From: Elephas maximus indicus
Lineage: Eukaryota > Chordata > Mammalia > Proboscidea > Elephantidae
Direction of reading: 5' to 3'
Assembly (NCBI RefSeq): GCF_024166365.1
Contig: NC_064825.1
Coordinates: 102,562,480 to 102,626,479 of the forward strand
DNA: 64,000 nucleotides
Every line of letters starts with the position of its first letter. The first letter of the stretch is position 1. The position numbers were made by a program, and so were the translations under genes. Shown piece after piece: positions 25,401-34,446 of the stretch. The notes under the pieces are model-generated. The model made no database searches and was not told the DNA's origin. It saw nothing but the letters and a program-made list of their open reading frames with translations.

Positions 25401-28400
25401 CTTTCAAAGGGTGAATCTTATGGTACTTGAAATCTATCTCACATGAATGAATGAATGAAATAGATGGCAGTAACTGCCATGAAAAGGACAATGGGTTCCA
25501 GGTGATGATAAAGGCAAGAGAAGCCATGCAACACTTCAAAGGCTTTGGCTAGCCTTGGTGGCTTCCTACTTGGGGCTACTCTCAGCCAGTGCTCTTCCCT
25601 AGTAATGAACTTCAGGCCTTTTCCTTCCTGCTGAGCCTGGGAAGGATAAACTTTGAGGTGCTGGTGGCTCTTCCTCCCTGGGAGAGCTCTCTCCTCTATG
25701 CTAACCCCAGTCCCCTCCGCCTGCCCTGTCTTTGCCCTCTGTCTTCCCTTTCCCTCTCCATCCAGATGTCAGAATATGGGCTTTGTGCCTTCTCACTTCC
25801 TTTTTGACTGCTGGAGTTCCCCTCAGGTTATGGGAAGCAAGAAATGGGGGTAGCCACTTTGTGTATGGGATTAAGTAACCACTTAGTCCCATGAACCACT
25901 GATGGAGGGACTAGGGCGCCCTCCTGTGGTTAGAAGCAGCATTGCTTCTTCCCACCCTCTGGCCTTCATTTTCTTCCAGCTGGAATTTTAAAAATGAACT
26001 CTGGTAATCAAAGCAGCTTTTTTCCCCCAAGAGGTATGTGAGAAACAGTAAAGGTCCTAAAATATAGGTGACAAGAAAGAAGATACAGCAGTCACAGAAA
26101 CTAAGAAAATGTTAGTGTTTATGTTCTGCATAAGGAGCCGTGATGGCAGTTAGTTAAAGCACTCAGCTGCCAGACGAAACGTTGGCAGTTCAAGCCCACC
26201 AGCCGCTCCGCAGGACAAAGATGTGGCAGTCTGCTTCCGTAAGGATTTACAGCCTTGGAAACCCTATAGGGCAGCTCTCCTCTGTCCTTCAGGGTCACCA
26301 TGAGTCAGAATTGACTCAACGGTAGTGAGTCTGGGTTGGGTATATTCTGTATCTTTTATTCTAAAAGGGGCATTGTGGCCTAGTGGAAAGTACACGGATA
26401 TGGAGTCAAACTCACCAGCTGTGTGACCTTGGGCAAGTTGACATCTCTGAAACTTAAGACTCTTCACCTATAAAATGGAAACAAGACCTACCTCACAGGA
26501 TTATTGTGGGATAAAATTTAATTAACCTAGTTAAGTACCTTGTGTAGTGCCTGCCGTGTAGTAGGTACTCAGCAAATGGTACCTGTTTCTATGGTTAGCG
26601 TTATTACAACTAAAGACTACATTGGAATCATCTTCTCTCTTTGGGAAGATCTGAAAGCAGGGCCAGCTGTGTCATACAATTCCAGGGGCCTCACTCACCT
26701 TGTATCTATAAAGCCTCTCCCCGCAAGGTGAGTAGTGCTGGCTGGCTCTCTGGGGCTGATTGAATTGCCAGTTTGGGAACTCTCTCACATAGGGAAGTGG
26801 AGAGAGATTTAGAAAAATACACAAGAGAGCATAATGAAACTTTTTCTTTTTTTTTTTTTTAAGTAAAGATTAAGCCAGAAGGGACCAGTCAAAATCTAAC
26901 TGGGGCCCGCTCTACTCCAGTAGATGAGTTTGGCCCCTGCCTGGGACATGGACGGGGCCCAGCAAGTGCTAATTTCCTTCTGTTTCAGTCCCCTCTCGGA
27001 TGAGGTCCTGAGTAGAGTATGAAGTGGCCCTTGCTCTGATCCCTTTAGTAGTCAAATGGTTTTCTTCCTGTGAGGTGGGTGCCCAGTGGGAGGGGCTAGA
27101 GACAGAAAAAATCAGGAAGTGGTCAGCTGGCGAGAGTGGACAGCAAGAAGGCGCAGCAGCCTCCATGGCACCAGGAGATGGGGTGTATTCTTTGACCCCT
27201 CTCAACTGAGACTCCCCAGTAGCTCTTCACCCTCTCCCCTTGTCTGCCATCAGTGTCCCAGGGTGGATGTGCCTGTAGCTATTCTGGCCCTTTGGTAGCT
27301 TATTAAATCACAGTACCATTTGCCAAGACCCCTTTAAACCTCTTGGCTGTTCTTTTTGCCTTTTCTGATCAGCTGTGTTTATTCTGAACTAAATGGTCCT
27401 CACTGCAGGATGAAGGGATTTACTGCTTAAGTATATGAAAAGAAACCTTGGCTGCATTACAATTGCACCCTCTCCTCAAACCCCTCACGCCTCCCTCCCC
27501 ATGCTCCATCCACTAGCTGGTGCCACAGAGACTGAACAGGGAGCCCACTCTTGGTACAGTGTGGTCAGTTCAGTTCAGTGGCAAAGCCCAATTGATGGAG
27601 AAAAAGTGAGGTGATTGGGAGGAGCTTGCTTTTGGAAACCCTCTCCCAAATGTTTCTTTCTGCCCCAGGGGAGGCTGGAGATCCAGTAACAAAACTATTT
27701 CACACACACACACACACATACATTCTCTCCCTCTCTTTTTTCCCCTCAGGAGTCAATGGGTGGTACAAACGGTTAATGCACTTGGCTGCTAACCAAAAAG
27801 TTGGAGGTTCAAGTTCACCCAGAGGCTCCTCAGAATAAAGTCCTGGCAATCTACTTCTGAAAAAGCAGGCATTGAAACCCCTATGGAGAAACAATAGTTT
27901 AGCTTAATTAGTAAAGAATGTCTGCCTTGAGCATTGTGTTCTTTTTGAGAACTGTCTACATGGGACAAATTAACAGCAGCAACTCAAAAGATGGGATAGG
28001 AAACTTAGGAGGCAGCAAGTTTATGTTAATGGAGAAGGAACAGTTTGGAAAAGGAGGGCAGGTATGGTTGTACAACTTGAAGAATGTAATCAGTGTCACT
28101 GAATTGTACACGTAGCAATTGTGGAATTGGTATGTTCTGCTGGGTATATTCTCAACAACAACCAAAAAATTTTTTTAAAAACCCTATGGAACACAGTTCT
28201 GGCCTGACATACATGGGGTCACCATGAGTCAGAATCAACTTGATGGCAGCTGGGTTTTTCTTTTCCCCTCAGGATTGTGCTCATGGACGATGCCATGGAC
28301 TGCCTGATGTCTTTTTCAGATTTCCTTTTTGCCTTCCAGATCCAGTTTTACTACTCAGGTGAGAGTCTTCCAAGGCCCAGGTACAGGCACCTGTCTAGGA

Positions 28401-31400
28401 CCATGTCTCCCTTTCCTACCCTGTTGTCCTTTCCACCAGTCTGTCTGGAACACGTTCATCTTACCCACTTTCCTGGGGTGTGGTGGTGTGCTTCACTGTG
28501 GGTCCCTAAGAGGATGTCTAATTCCCTCTGGTAGTCACAAGATCCAATCTGCAGAGCCTACTTCCTCAGCCTGCTCAAGACACTGAAGACCACAGTGCTT
28601 CCAGTCACCAGCACACCGAATTAGTTTAAGTGAGAATGACAATAAAAACAATAGCATTCACTATTTATTGAAATTTACTCCGTGCCAAGCATAGCACTAA
28701 GCACCTTAATCCTTACAGCAACCCTAAGAAATGGGTACTTTCAAGTGATAAGCTTACAAAGGTAAGAAACCGAAGCCACACAGCTAATGAGTGGTGGAGA
28801 CCAGGCCTGAATAGAGGGCTGACTCCAAAGCCAGTGAAGCCCCTGCTCTTAGCCTCTCCGCTGTGGGACTACAATTACATGTCTCTCCCTTCACCCCTGA
28901 CTCATGTATGTGGGCACACGTTCTCCCATCAGCCTGATCTACTCCCACCCTACTCCCCAGTGTATACCAGCTGTGCCTTCTGAAATTCCTTCTGGAATCA
29001 GGTGGAATAAAAATAGATGGATAAATACAAATGCACACTAGCTCACACACAGGTGACATCAGATGGAATGCTGAGTTTAGAAATTACCATATCTATAAAC
29101 AAAGTTGTTTAAAATGGGGCTCTTCTAGTAAATAGAAGGCTGTCCTTGGAGCCTGGAGGTGGCCTTCCTGTCAGCTTGTGGTCCCAGCCAGCCCTGGCCT
29201 CACCTAGGCCATTCTGTTTACTTGATGGCCTGGTCAGGCAGAGGCTGGAGCCTGGAAGCTCGCCTTCTGCCCTTAGCAGCTCCAGGCATCTATTTCTCAT
29301 TTCTCTGAAGCCCTTGGGCCCTAGAGGAGAAGCAGCCATGTTAGGGAGCACCTTTTCCCATCCTAGCCTACCTGGGCTCCCTTCTTAACGGCCCTCCCAG
29401 AGGGACAGAGCAGTATGTGGGGATCACTCACGCCATGTGCGCCGGTCAGAGAGGAGACACCCGTAAGTCATCGGTGACTCACAATGGCTCAGTTACTAAA
29501 ATTTGAGACAAATTTCAAATATTTAATAAACAGCGGGTTGCAGGTTTCCTTTCTTCCTCATTGGTATCCCAACATGCTTCTTGAGTCGGAGAGGCAGGTG
29601 GCCTCACAAGATGGAGCAGACCATGGGATCGTGCACGTGTTCATTCTTTCTGAAATTATCACATTCAGCATGTGCCAGGTACAGTGCTAGGTGCTGGGGA
29701 TAGCAAGGATCTTACGTTCTAGCAAAGAGGCAGGTTAAATTACACAGAAAACTAGTCATTAGATAAGTGCTCCCAAAGAGTACAGGGGCAATGAAAGTAT
29801 TCCAGGGGGAATCTCACCTAGTCTTGGAGACCAGCAACAACTGTCCAGGGAATGGACATTTGAGCTGAAACCATATTAGTGTCCCCTCTCGTGACTGTGC
29901 TGGTCAAGCAAGGTTGAGGGCTCCTGCTCTCATGATACTATGCACTGGGCACTGAGGCTGATGTGGAGTTGAGCTAACAAAGAGAGGGGAGAAGCCGAAA
30001 TATGTCTTCACTGCCTGAATAACTCCCCCCTCCACCTATGGTACCCAGAATTCTTGGAGAGTGTGGCTGCCATCTATCAGGACCTGCTGTCTGGCAAGAA
30101 CCCCAATACAGTGATTGTACCAACATCATCCAGTGGGCAGCACCGCCAACGACCTGCCTTGGGTGAGGCTAGCATGCTGGAGGGAGTGGAGGCGTCACTC
30201 TTCTACCAGTGCCTGGAGAACCTGTGTGACCGGCACAAGTACAGGTGAGAAACAGGCACACACACCCCGCCTCAGCCCCAGGGATGGTAGGCTGCTGGCT
30301 TTTGGAACAGATCTCTAGTAGGATGCTCTCATGGGTCCAGGGCTTCTGGGGCCCTTCATGATCACACTATAAATTAGAACAGCACCATTTGCCCCCACAC
30401 CAGAGAGCTCCCCAGTTGGCTTGCTTAGAAAGGACTGTTTCACGTGGACAAGAGTACTTGTAGATGGCCAGCTTGGCACCCTTCTTACCACGAGATAGAC
30501 CGGCTTTGGCTTTTTACAGAGGAGAGAACATTTACTGTACAAAACTAGACAGAACCAGTTTTGGTCTCCTCCAAGATGAGGCTGTCACTTCTAGCCATTT
30601 CATCTTCTCTACCCCCTCCCACCCTTCCCCAGTGAAAGCACCAGTTAGTGAACACACCAGCCTTTCCTGCTTACAGTCAAGGCCTTGCTCCTGGACATCT
30701 GTCAGGCTCCCCAAGGGGCTGAGGGCCCCCAAGCAGGCAGGTTCCCTTGATCTTAGGATTCCTCCTAAGCTTGAAGGTATGAATGAAAAGATGGCACTCG
30801 GACTTGGTAGTCTTTGAATCTGGCATCTATATTCTCTCTTCTAGCTGCCCACCCCCAGCGCTTGTCAAAGAGGTGCTAAGCAACGTTCAGAGACTGACCT
30901 TCTATGGATTCCTCGTGGCTCTCTCAAAACATCATGGAATCAACCAAGCCCTAGGTAAGCCAGAGCTGGGCGTGGTCAGCCTACCTGCCCCCATAACTCA
31001 AAGCCAGGTAGGACCTGGCCTCTATGAGCAGACATGGCACCACAAGGACGGGAAATCACCATCTCTGCCTTAACCTCTCAGGGCCAGCCTCTGAGTCCTA
31101 GAGGGCCAGAATGTGCACAAGACTGTGCCCTCTTAGGCTTCTCACATTCCAATTGTAAGGGACAGCCTTCCCCGCCCAGGGCCTTGCCCCAACATGAAGC
31201 AGCCTGTCCCCATAGAATCCCAGTTCTGCCTTGGGGAGTGGCCTGCAGGTTGGACAGACACAGGGCTATTTACTCAGTGGCTCTGGAGATTGTATGTCAA
31301 AGAGACCTGAATCCCATTTGTAAACAAGGCAAAGGTGTGTCTGGGAGCGCTTTTTTCCCAGCTGGGGAAAAAAAAAAAAAACATTAATCTGAGAAGGAGT

Positions 31401-34400
31401 TAGAAAAATGGTGGGGGGGGGGTGCGGGGGAGAGGTCTCCACAGCCATTTTTCCTGCTTATTGGTTTATTCTCACTGGTTGGGTTCCTCATTCTTGGTCT
31501 TCTGCACCCACCCTGCTCCTCCCCCTCAGCTTTCCTATGGGAAGAGCCACCAGGACAATCATCCTACTAGAGCTTGAGGGGCTCTTATTAGTCTCTATCC
31601 TTAAGAGATAACTCCAAGTGTGCTTGGAACCCAGGTTTCTGAGTCTCCAAGAAGAGACACAGCACCCCCCTTCCTTTTGCCAGTTGTGAGTCCTCTGTGG
31701 CTGGTAAGGGTCAAGAGAAGGAAATGGAACATTTATTAAATGCCAGCCACAGTAGGCCAATTACTGTGCTAGGGATGCTTCTGGGATCACAGAACACAAA
31801 CCCCCTTAGAACTGACCAAGGGCCCGTTCAGGCATGCACACCAACTGGCAGTCGAATTACCCTGAGTTATCCTGTGTTTGGGGCAGGCACAGTCAGCGGA
31901 CCCTCCAAGTGGGAGTGGTAGCCAAGGTCACTGGCTGAACTAGGAGTAGAAAGGAGGCAAAATAGGAGTCAGGAGTCAAGAGTAAGGGTGTGATGGGTGG
32001 GGATTTACTTAGGTTTTCTTTCACACTCTCAGATTACCGGTCACCCTCCCTTCTTTTCCACCAACCACAGTCACTAGAAGGAAAAGCTAACTAGCAACTG
32101 GGTCACAGGTTGTACTAACCTCCTTCCCTTGCTTCTTCTAAGGGCCTTTAAAAAAGACAGTCACTCACTCAACAGCTTTGACTGTACACTAGTGTTGGGT
32201 AGAGTAGGAAATACAAAGAAGCAGATGGTCTCTGCCCTCACCTGGAACACCAGTGTATAAAATAGAAATCTGGAGATACCCTTGTTGAAGCCAGTTGAGG
32301 AGAGGAAAAACCTTGTTCCTTTGACCCTCAAGGCACCCCCCAAAGAATGAGGGTTCCATGGGACATAGTTTGAAAACCACTAAAAGGAAAAATGGCCAGG
32401 AGGCATCATCTGAGAAAGCTTTGAAAAAGTCGGGAATTGAAGGAGAGTTAGATGGATAATTTTGAGTCTTTCTAGGGAGCAGCATTGTTGACTGCCAAGT
32501 CTAGGTTCTAAACACCAGTGAGCTCTTTTCCCTGAACAGTTCACTGGTGAGGATTCTTCCTATTTGCAAACTTCAGCCACACCTCCTCTCCCACTGTTAA
32601 TGACTCCTGGCAGCAACCAAGAGCCTCTCCTCTCACCTTTCCCTAATGTCAAAAACGAATCTACGGCAATGGGTTTGGTTTGTTTTAGTTTATAGCTCAG
32701 AGGCATCGGTGGTTCAGTGCCTTCCAAGCGAGAGACCAAGGTTCAATTCTGGCCAATGCACCTAATGAGTAGCCACCACTCATCTGAGTGTCAGTGGAGG
32801 CTTGCCTCTTGCTAAGACACTGAACAGGTTTCAGTGGGAAACATCCAGGCTAAAATGGACCAAGATGGACCTGGCAATCTGCTTCCAAAAATCAGCCAGT
32901 GAAAGCCCTGTAGATCACAATGGTTCAGTCCACAACTGATCATGGGGATGGCACAGGACCAGGCAGCATTTCGTTCTGTTGTGCGTGGGGTCACCATGAG
33001 TCAGGGCCAATTCAACAGCAGCTAACAACAACAGTTCATAGTGAAGGAACCCAACTTGGAGAAAGTGGAGTTTGTTCTGAGATCACAGAGATGGTTTGTG
33101 GCAGAGCAGAGACAGGACTGCTCCCCTCCTGGCCATACAAAATCGAGTTTGGTGTGATTCCGCCCCAGCCTTTTCTTCTCACCCCTTGGGCCCTCCTGGG
33201 AGGAGAAGAGGCAGCAGTTTTGACTATCTCTGACAGGTGGGACCACCCTGACTTTGGGGCATAGAGCTGAATAACTTCTGGTCTTTAGTGTCAGCCTGGA
33301 GGTGCAATGGTTAAGTGCTTGGCTGCTAACTGAAAGGTTGGCAGTTTGAACCCACCAGCCCACTCTGCAGGAGAAAGATGTGACAGTATGCTCCCATAAA
33401 GATTTATAGTCTTGGAAACCCTACTGGGGCAGTTCTACACTGTCCTACAGGGTCACTGTGAGTCAGAACTGACTTAACTCAATGGCAAGCAGTTTGTTTC
33501 TTGGTTTTAGTGTTGGCCTAGGCTGCATCCTCTGTCTCTGGCTCCTTTACAGCCCAATACCTGAGACCTCAAGAAAGGATTAAACCCCCAGCACGAGCTC
33601 ACAACCCACGACCTAGTTTTGGAAGGGGATAGCCCCATTTGTGCAGCGACTTTGAGGTTTAGAGGTGTCTCCTTAGCTGTGGTCTCTGGAGTGGGCAGCA
33701 AGGTTCACTAAATTTATCAAGCAGCACCCAAGACCACCTGCTTCATGACTGCTCTCGGGCCGCTACAGTCCTACACTTCTTAAGAGCTCTTGCCCAAGTA
33801 TTTTAGGTCAGCGTTCCCAGGGTCAGAATAGACAGGCATGAAGGGGAGGGCCACAAAGGCATCTGTGGGATGGGGCAGCCTGACTGGAACCCGGCTGAAG
33901 GACACCCAGATTAAGGTTTGTGTTCCCCAACTCTCTCCTAGGAGCTCTGCCTGACAAGGGGGACCTGATGCACGACCCAGCCATGGATGAGGAGCTGGAA
34001 CGGCTGTAAGTGTCAAGTGGGAAGATGCTGCCCCCTTGTGGGAGCCAAGCCTTGGTCGGACAGAGCCATGCCCCCTCATGGGTAACACAGGGCTTGTCTG
34101 AACCACCCCATGTTGGTCAGGGCAGCATTCAGGGGCCAGCAGAAGCCTGAGGAATCTTTTGAGACCTTTGGGGCTAGAACCCATGCATTCATTTGAATAA
34201 ACACGGAGGTGGAGGTGCTGGCTCTGGACAGGAGGCGTCTCGCTGCCCTCTGGGCTTCTTCCCTCTTTCAGGCTGGTTCAGGTCCCGGGCCTGGTCAACT
34301 CTGTCACTGCCAGCTCAGAAGCCAGCTGCCTGCCTTCCCGAACCCCTTCCCGAGTTGCCTCCCCCTGGAGACCCCTCCATCACTCCCGCAAAGTGGATGT

Positions 34401-34446
34401 AGAGAGCGATGGCTCCACTGAAGAGACAGATGAGTCCGAGACTTGA
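7382..34446 (+). CDS. CSTPP1: CSTPP1 (C11orf49), 3' part, six coding exons
   Basis: Centriolar satellite-associated regulator of the tubulin polyglutamylase complex, the TTLL1-containing enzyme that adds glutamate chains to tubulin. Coding exons are 7382-7466, 28273-28358, 30049-30244, 30845-30954, 33942-34005 and 34272-34446. Every junction is AG/GT and the phases close, giving 237 complete codons plus part of an Asp codon, matching about residues 94-331 of the human protein as I remember it. Recognisable stretches are HCLLQLLCPDFPLELTQKAA, DDAMDCLMSFSDFLFAFQIQ, GVEASLFYQCLENLCDRHKY and the acidic C-terminus SDGSTEETDESET. No catalytic motif, signal peptide or membrane segment is visible, as expected for a regulatory subunit. 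The 5' exons (about residues 1-93) lie upstream of the window. The gene converges tail to tail with ARFGAP2. Confidence 0.96.
8155..8310 (-). repeat. MIR SINE
   Basis: Shows CCACAGAGGAAATTGAAGCT, GATAGCTGGTAAGTGGCAGA and ATTTGAACCCAGGTCTG, an inverted MIR with a good 5' end. Confidence 0.75.
9215..9345 (+). repeat. L2-type LINE 3' fragment
   Basis: Contains TTCATTTATTGATTGACC, TATTTTGTGCCAAGAACTAT and CTGAGGATACAATG. Confidence 0.6.
9645..12356 (+). repeat. RTE LINE, 2.7 kb copy with endonuclease and reverse transcriptase remains
   Basis: The best-preserved autonomous element here. Pieces in order: APE endonuclease (VNMTIIQIYTPTTKA near 9840; a GGWNSKVGNKK-like segment near 9970), reverse transcriptase (KNKAPGIDRIPIEMF and LIPKKGDPTECRNYQTISLI at 10905-11100; LCFSDYAKAVNYVDHN near 11280; GVPQRCILSSYLFNLYAE near 11460), the catalytic box read as YTDD where RTEs have YADD (about 11580), and the C-terminal region to 12000. 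It ends with the RTE tail and CACTTAACAACAACA. Stops at about 10500, 11329 and 11529 and others make it non-functional. It lies in sense orientation in the 20.8 kb CSTPP1 intron. The 5' limit is approximate. Confidence 0.92.
13215..13430 (+). repeat. MIR SINE
   Basis: Contains GTGACCTTGGGAACATTATT, GAGCCTCTGTTTCCTCTTTG and TAGTGCCTGACACAGAG in sense order. Confidence 0.75.
13470..13612 (+). repeat. MIR SINE, cut by an L1
   Basis: Contains TCTGTCAAATGGGGAAAATA, TAACTCATAGGGTGGTTGTG and then L1 sequence begins, so the MIR predates the L1. Confidence 0.65.
13613..16775 (+). repeat. Older L1 3' UTR, interrupted by the L1 at 13638
   Basis: A second L1 3' end of the same lineage (pieces 13613-13637 and 15734-16775). 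Its 3' UTR runs parallel to that of the first: GAAGGGAAAGACAACGCCAC, CTGAACCACAGCTTCCACC-like and AGACCAGACTGACTAGTCTG. The younger L1 landed inside it. Confidence 0.85.
13638..15733 (+). repeat. L1 LINE, 5'-truncated, ORF2 end plus 3' UTR, with 15-bp TSD
   Basis: A 5'-truncated L1 with an intact open stretch for the ORF2 C-terminus at 13752-14609 (KTNSKWIKDLNTKSKMIKIM, NPIKKWAKDMNRHITKKDIQ, CWRGCGEIGTLIHCWWECKM, YNPAIPLLGIYPREIRAFTG). A long 3' UTR follows with a G-rich polypurine run at 14779-14813, ending AATAAAAATTATTAAAAAAA. It is flanked by identical 15-bp repeats, AAAAATACATATAAT, at 13623-13637 and 15734-15748. The uninterrupted frame and perfect duplication suggest a fairly young insertion. 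Confidence 0.93.
16779..17230 (-). repeat. L1 3' UTR fragment, inverted
   Basis: Reverse complement of the L1 3' UTR seen at about 15300-15735: TGTGCTTTAGGGGAAAGTTT, CAAATCAGTCTCTCACACAA and CTGCATCCCACTGTTCTCC. Opposite in direction to the two preceding copies. Confidence 0.88.
17462..17530 (+). repeat. AfroSINE fragment
   Basis: Starts AAGGAACCCTGGTGG, then CAGCAGTTCGAAACCACC and GGAGAAAGATGTG. The middle of the head is deleted and the copy is cut off by a microsatellite. Confidence 0.75.
17534..17582. repeat. Compound microsatellite (CA)n-C(n)-(CA)n
   Basis: Two CA runs flank about ten C residues. It arose within or beside the AfroSINE fragment. Expected to vary in length between individuals. 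Confidence 0.95.
17672..17850 (+). mobile_element. MER5A, non-autonomous hAT-Charlie DNA transposon
   Basis: Inverted ends CAGTTGTTTTCAAACTTTAG and CACTTTGAGAACCGCTG flank the typical MER5A body (CCCCAGAGTTTTTGATTCAG, ACAAGTTTCCAGGTGATGCT). A placental-wide fossil. Confidence 0.88.
18145..18365 (+). repeat. MIR SINE
   Basis: A nearly complete sense MIR with GCTAGAGCCAGACATCCCTG, CTTCAATTTTCTCATCTGTA and TTAGTGAGTTAATGCACG. Confidence 0.8.
18405..18770 (+). repeat. L2-type fragments
   Basis: Two L2-like stretches: TTCATTCTTCAAATGTTTAC with GCTATACACTGAGCAT, and TTCATTCACCGAGTATTTTT with CTTGAGGATCTTACAGA. Confidence 0.45.
18946..19432 (+). repeat. Younger L1 3' UTR inside old L1
   Basis: An L1 3' UTR of the type at 16200-16770 (GGAGAAAAATGTGGACAAGA, TATGAGACCAAATGGTCAAA, TGTGTAAACTTTCACC) ending in about 20 A residues. 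Old L1 ORF2 text resumes at once after the poly(A). Confidence 0.8.
19829..20093 (-). repeat. Afrotherian tRNA-type SINE with RTE-like tail
   Basis: On the - strand it ends GCAGCTAACAACAACAACAA. The body (GTTTCAGTGGAGCTTCCAGA, CTAAGACAGACTAGG) matches the RTE 5' region near 9745 and the SINE at 32695-33032. Confidence 0.75.
20097..20215 (+). repeat. SINE 3' part, copy 1 of a 115-bp duplicated segment
   Basis: Begins CAGCCAGTGAAAACTCTGAA, continues CAAGGCAGCTACAAACAATA and then GATGAGTTGGATATAGG. The same text, including the part beyond the usual SINE end, recurs at 21480-21612. Confidence 0.65.
20222..20350 (+). repeat. L2-type LINE 3' fragment
   Basis: Shows TATTATGTGCCAGCCACTCT, AGTGAATAAAACAAAGTCCA and TGCCCTCATGGAACTGACAT, a recognisable L2 3' end. 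Its position between L1 pieces is odd because L2 is older than L1. Confidence 0.6.
21480..21612 (+). repeat. SINE 3' part, copy 2 of a 115-bp duplicated segment
   Basis: CAGCCAGTGAAAACTCTTGA, AAGGCAGCTACAAGCAATAA and GGGTTTAGGATATATAGG, about 80-85% identical by eye to 20097-20215, with no RTE-type AACAACAACA end. Confidence 0.65.
22060..22290 (+). repeat. MIR SINE
   Basis: GAGAGACCTGTGTTTGAGTT, AACTTCTGTGAACCTCTGTG and GCTTACCTCATAGGAG are in MIR order. Confidence 0.7.
22300..22860. other. CSTPP1 intron, nothing recognised
   Basis: Moderately GC-rich unique-looking sequence with no open frame or repeat that I can name. Confidence 0.4.
22870..23110 (-). repeat. MIR SINE
   Basis: TTATTGAGTGTTTATTATAC, CTTTACAGAAGAAACTGAGG and GTGGTGGAGCTGGGCTTTGA, an almost full inverted MIR. 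Confidence 0.85.
23250..23269. repeat. (GA)n microsatellite
   Basis: About ten GA units. Confidence 0.9.
24230..24740 (+). repeat. Ancient L2-type LINE internal/3' region
   Basis: Contains the motifs GGGCAATGGGAAGCCCGTCA, GAGACTGGATTATAAGGAGG, TAGGATGACTCCCAGGCTTC and GCCATTAATGAAAGTG in the order found in old mammalian L2-related copies. Confidence 0.55.
25217..25445 (+). repeat. Old L1 3' end, interrupted by a short poly(A) element
   Basis: GGTGGTGATGGTTGCACAAC, TGAGCTGCACACTTT, then an insert of about 85 bp starting with T(7), then GTACACTTTCAAAGGGTGAA. The insert is an inverted, truncated element and the ACACTTT around it is a likely target duplication. Confidence 0.6.
26133..26341 (+). 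repeat. AfroSINE, long type
   Basis: Head (GGAGCCGTGATGGCAGTTAG, TTCAAGCCCACC), the extra internal block AAAGATGTGGCAGTCTGCTT, body GGAAACCCTATAGGGCAG and RTE-type tail CACCATGAGTCAGAATTGAC. Confidence 0.92.
26362..26610 (+). repeat. MIR SINE
   Basis: AGCTGTGTGACCTTGGGCAA, CACCTATAAAATGGAAACAA and AGTAGGTACTCAGCAAATGG. Full-length-like. Confidence 0.85.
27699..27720. repeat. (CA)n microsatellite
   Basis: About ten CA units next to the AfroSINE at 27751. Confidence 0.9.
27751..28260 (+). repeat. AfroSINE split by a later insertion
   Basis: Head and body at 27751-27889 (TTAATGCACTTGGCTGCTAA, AGGTTCAAGTTCACCC) and the tail at 28177-28260 (CACCATGAGTCAGAATCAAC). The break repeats ACCC(C)TATGGA on both sides, marking a target-site duplication. 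The tail leads directly into the pyrimidine tract of the CSTPP1 exon at 28273. Confidence 0.88.
27888..28176 (+). repeat. L1-type 3'-end repeat, copy 1 (about 290 bp)
   Basis: Text such as AGAATGTCTGCCTTGAGCAT, GTTTATGTTAATGGAGAAGG and CACTGAATTGTACACG recurs at 51735 and, inverted, at 62617. The ending (gaattgtaca..., AT-rich) resembles an L1 3' end. Insertion inside an AfroSINE with a duplication shows that it is a retrotransposed unit. Confidence 0.75.
28273..28358 (+). CDS. CSTPP1: CSTPP1 internal exon, about residues 122-151
   Basis: An 86-nt exon after a pyrimidine-rich cccctcag acceptor, ending at gtgaga. It encodes IVLMDDAMDCLMSFSDFLFA and FQIQFYYS. Its acceptor lies directly after the tail of an AfroSINE that was itself split by another insertion. 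Confidence 0.95.
28650..28850 (-). repeat. MIR SINE
   Basis: TTTATTGAAATTTACTCCGT, CCAAGCATAGCACTAAGCAC and AGCTAATGAGTGGTGGAGAC. Confidence 0.75.
29640..29725 (+). repeat. L2-type 3' fragment
   Basis: CAGCATGTGCCAGGTACAGT, GCTAGGTGCTGGGGATAGCA and TCTTACGTTCTAGC. Confidence 0.55.
30049..30244 (+). CDS. CSTPP1: CSTPP1 internal exon, about residues 151-217
   Basis: A 196-nt exon, acceptor tacccag, donor gtgaga. It begins EFLESVAAIYQDLLSGKNPN and ends YQCLENLCDRHKY. Between them lies a low-complexity polar linker (TSSSGQHRQRPALG) that is probably disordered. Confidence 0.96.
30845..30954 (+). CDS. CSTPP1: CSTPP1 internal exon, about residues 217-254
   Basis: A 110-nt exon, acceptor cttctag, donor gtaagc. 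It encodes CPPPALVKEVLSNVQRLTFY and GFLVALSKHHGINQAL, a predicted helical segment. Confidence 0.95.
32656..32692 (+). repeat. AfroSINE tail remnant
   Basis: Only GAATCTACGGCAATGGGTTT and the following GGTTT-rich end remain, directly before another SINE. Confidence 0.5.
32695..33032 (+). repeat. Afrotherian tRNA-type SINE with RTE tail
   Basis: Head GAGGCATCGGTGGTTCAGTG and GGTTCAATTCTGGCC, body AAATCAGCCAGTGAAAGCCC, then RTE 3' sequence (GGGGATGGCACAGGACCAGG, GTCACCATGAGTCAGGGCC) ending GCAGCTAACAACAACA. A clear SINE-LINE tail chimera. Confidence 0.82.
33293..33508 (+). repeat. AfroSINE, long type
   Basis: AGCCTGGAGGTGCAATGGTT, AGGAGAAAGATGTGACAGTA, CTTGGAAACCCTACTGGGGC and GTCACTGTGAGTCAGAACTG. 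Confidence 0.92.
33942..34005 (+). CDS. CSTPP1: CSTPP1 internal exon, about residues 254-275
   Basis: A 64-nt exon, acceptor ctcctag, donor gtaagt. It encodes ALPDKGDLMHDPAMDEELER. The last two bases (CT) join the next exon to form the first Leu of LLVQVPGL. Confidence 0.95.
34272..34446 (+). CDS. CSTPP1: CSTPP1 terminal coding exon and stop
   Basis: Acceptor ctttcag, stop TGA at 34444-34446. It encodes LVQVPGLVNSVTASSEASCL, an Arg/Ser/Pro-rich linker, and the acidic tail VESDGSTEETDESET. The intron before it is only 266 bp. Confidence 0.96.

Noticed and set aside
32300-32385. A hAT-like end (GTTTGAAAACCACTAAA)
   Set aside because: Only one end is recognisable and there is no matching partner.
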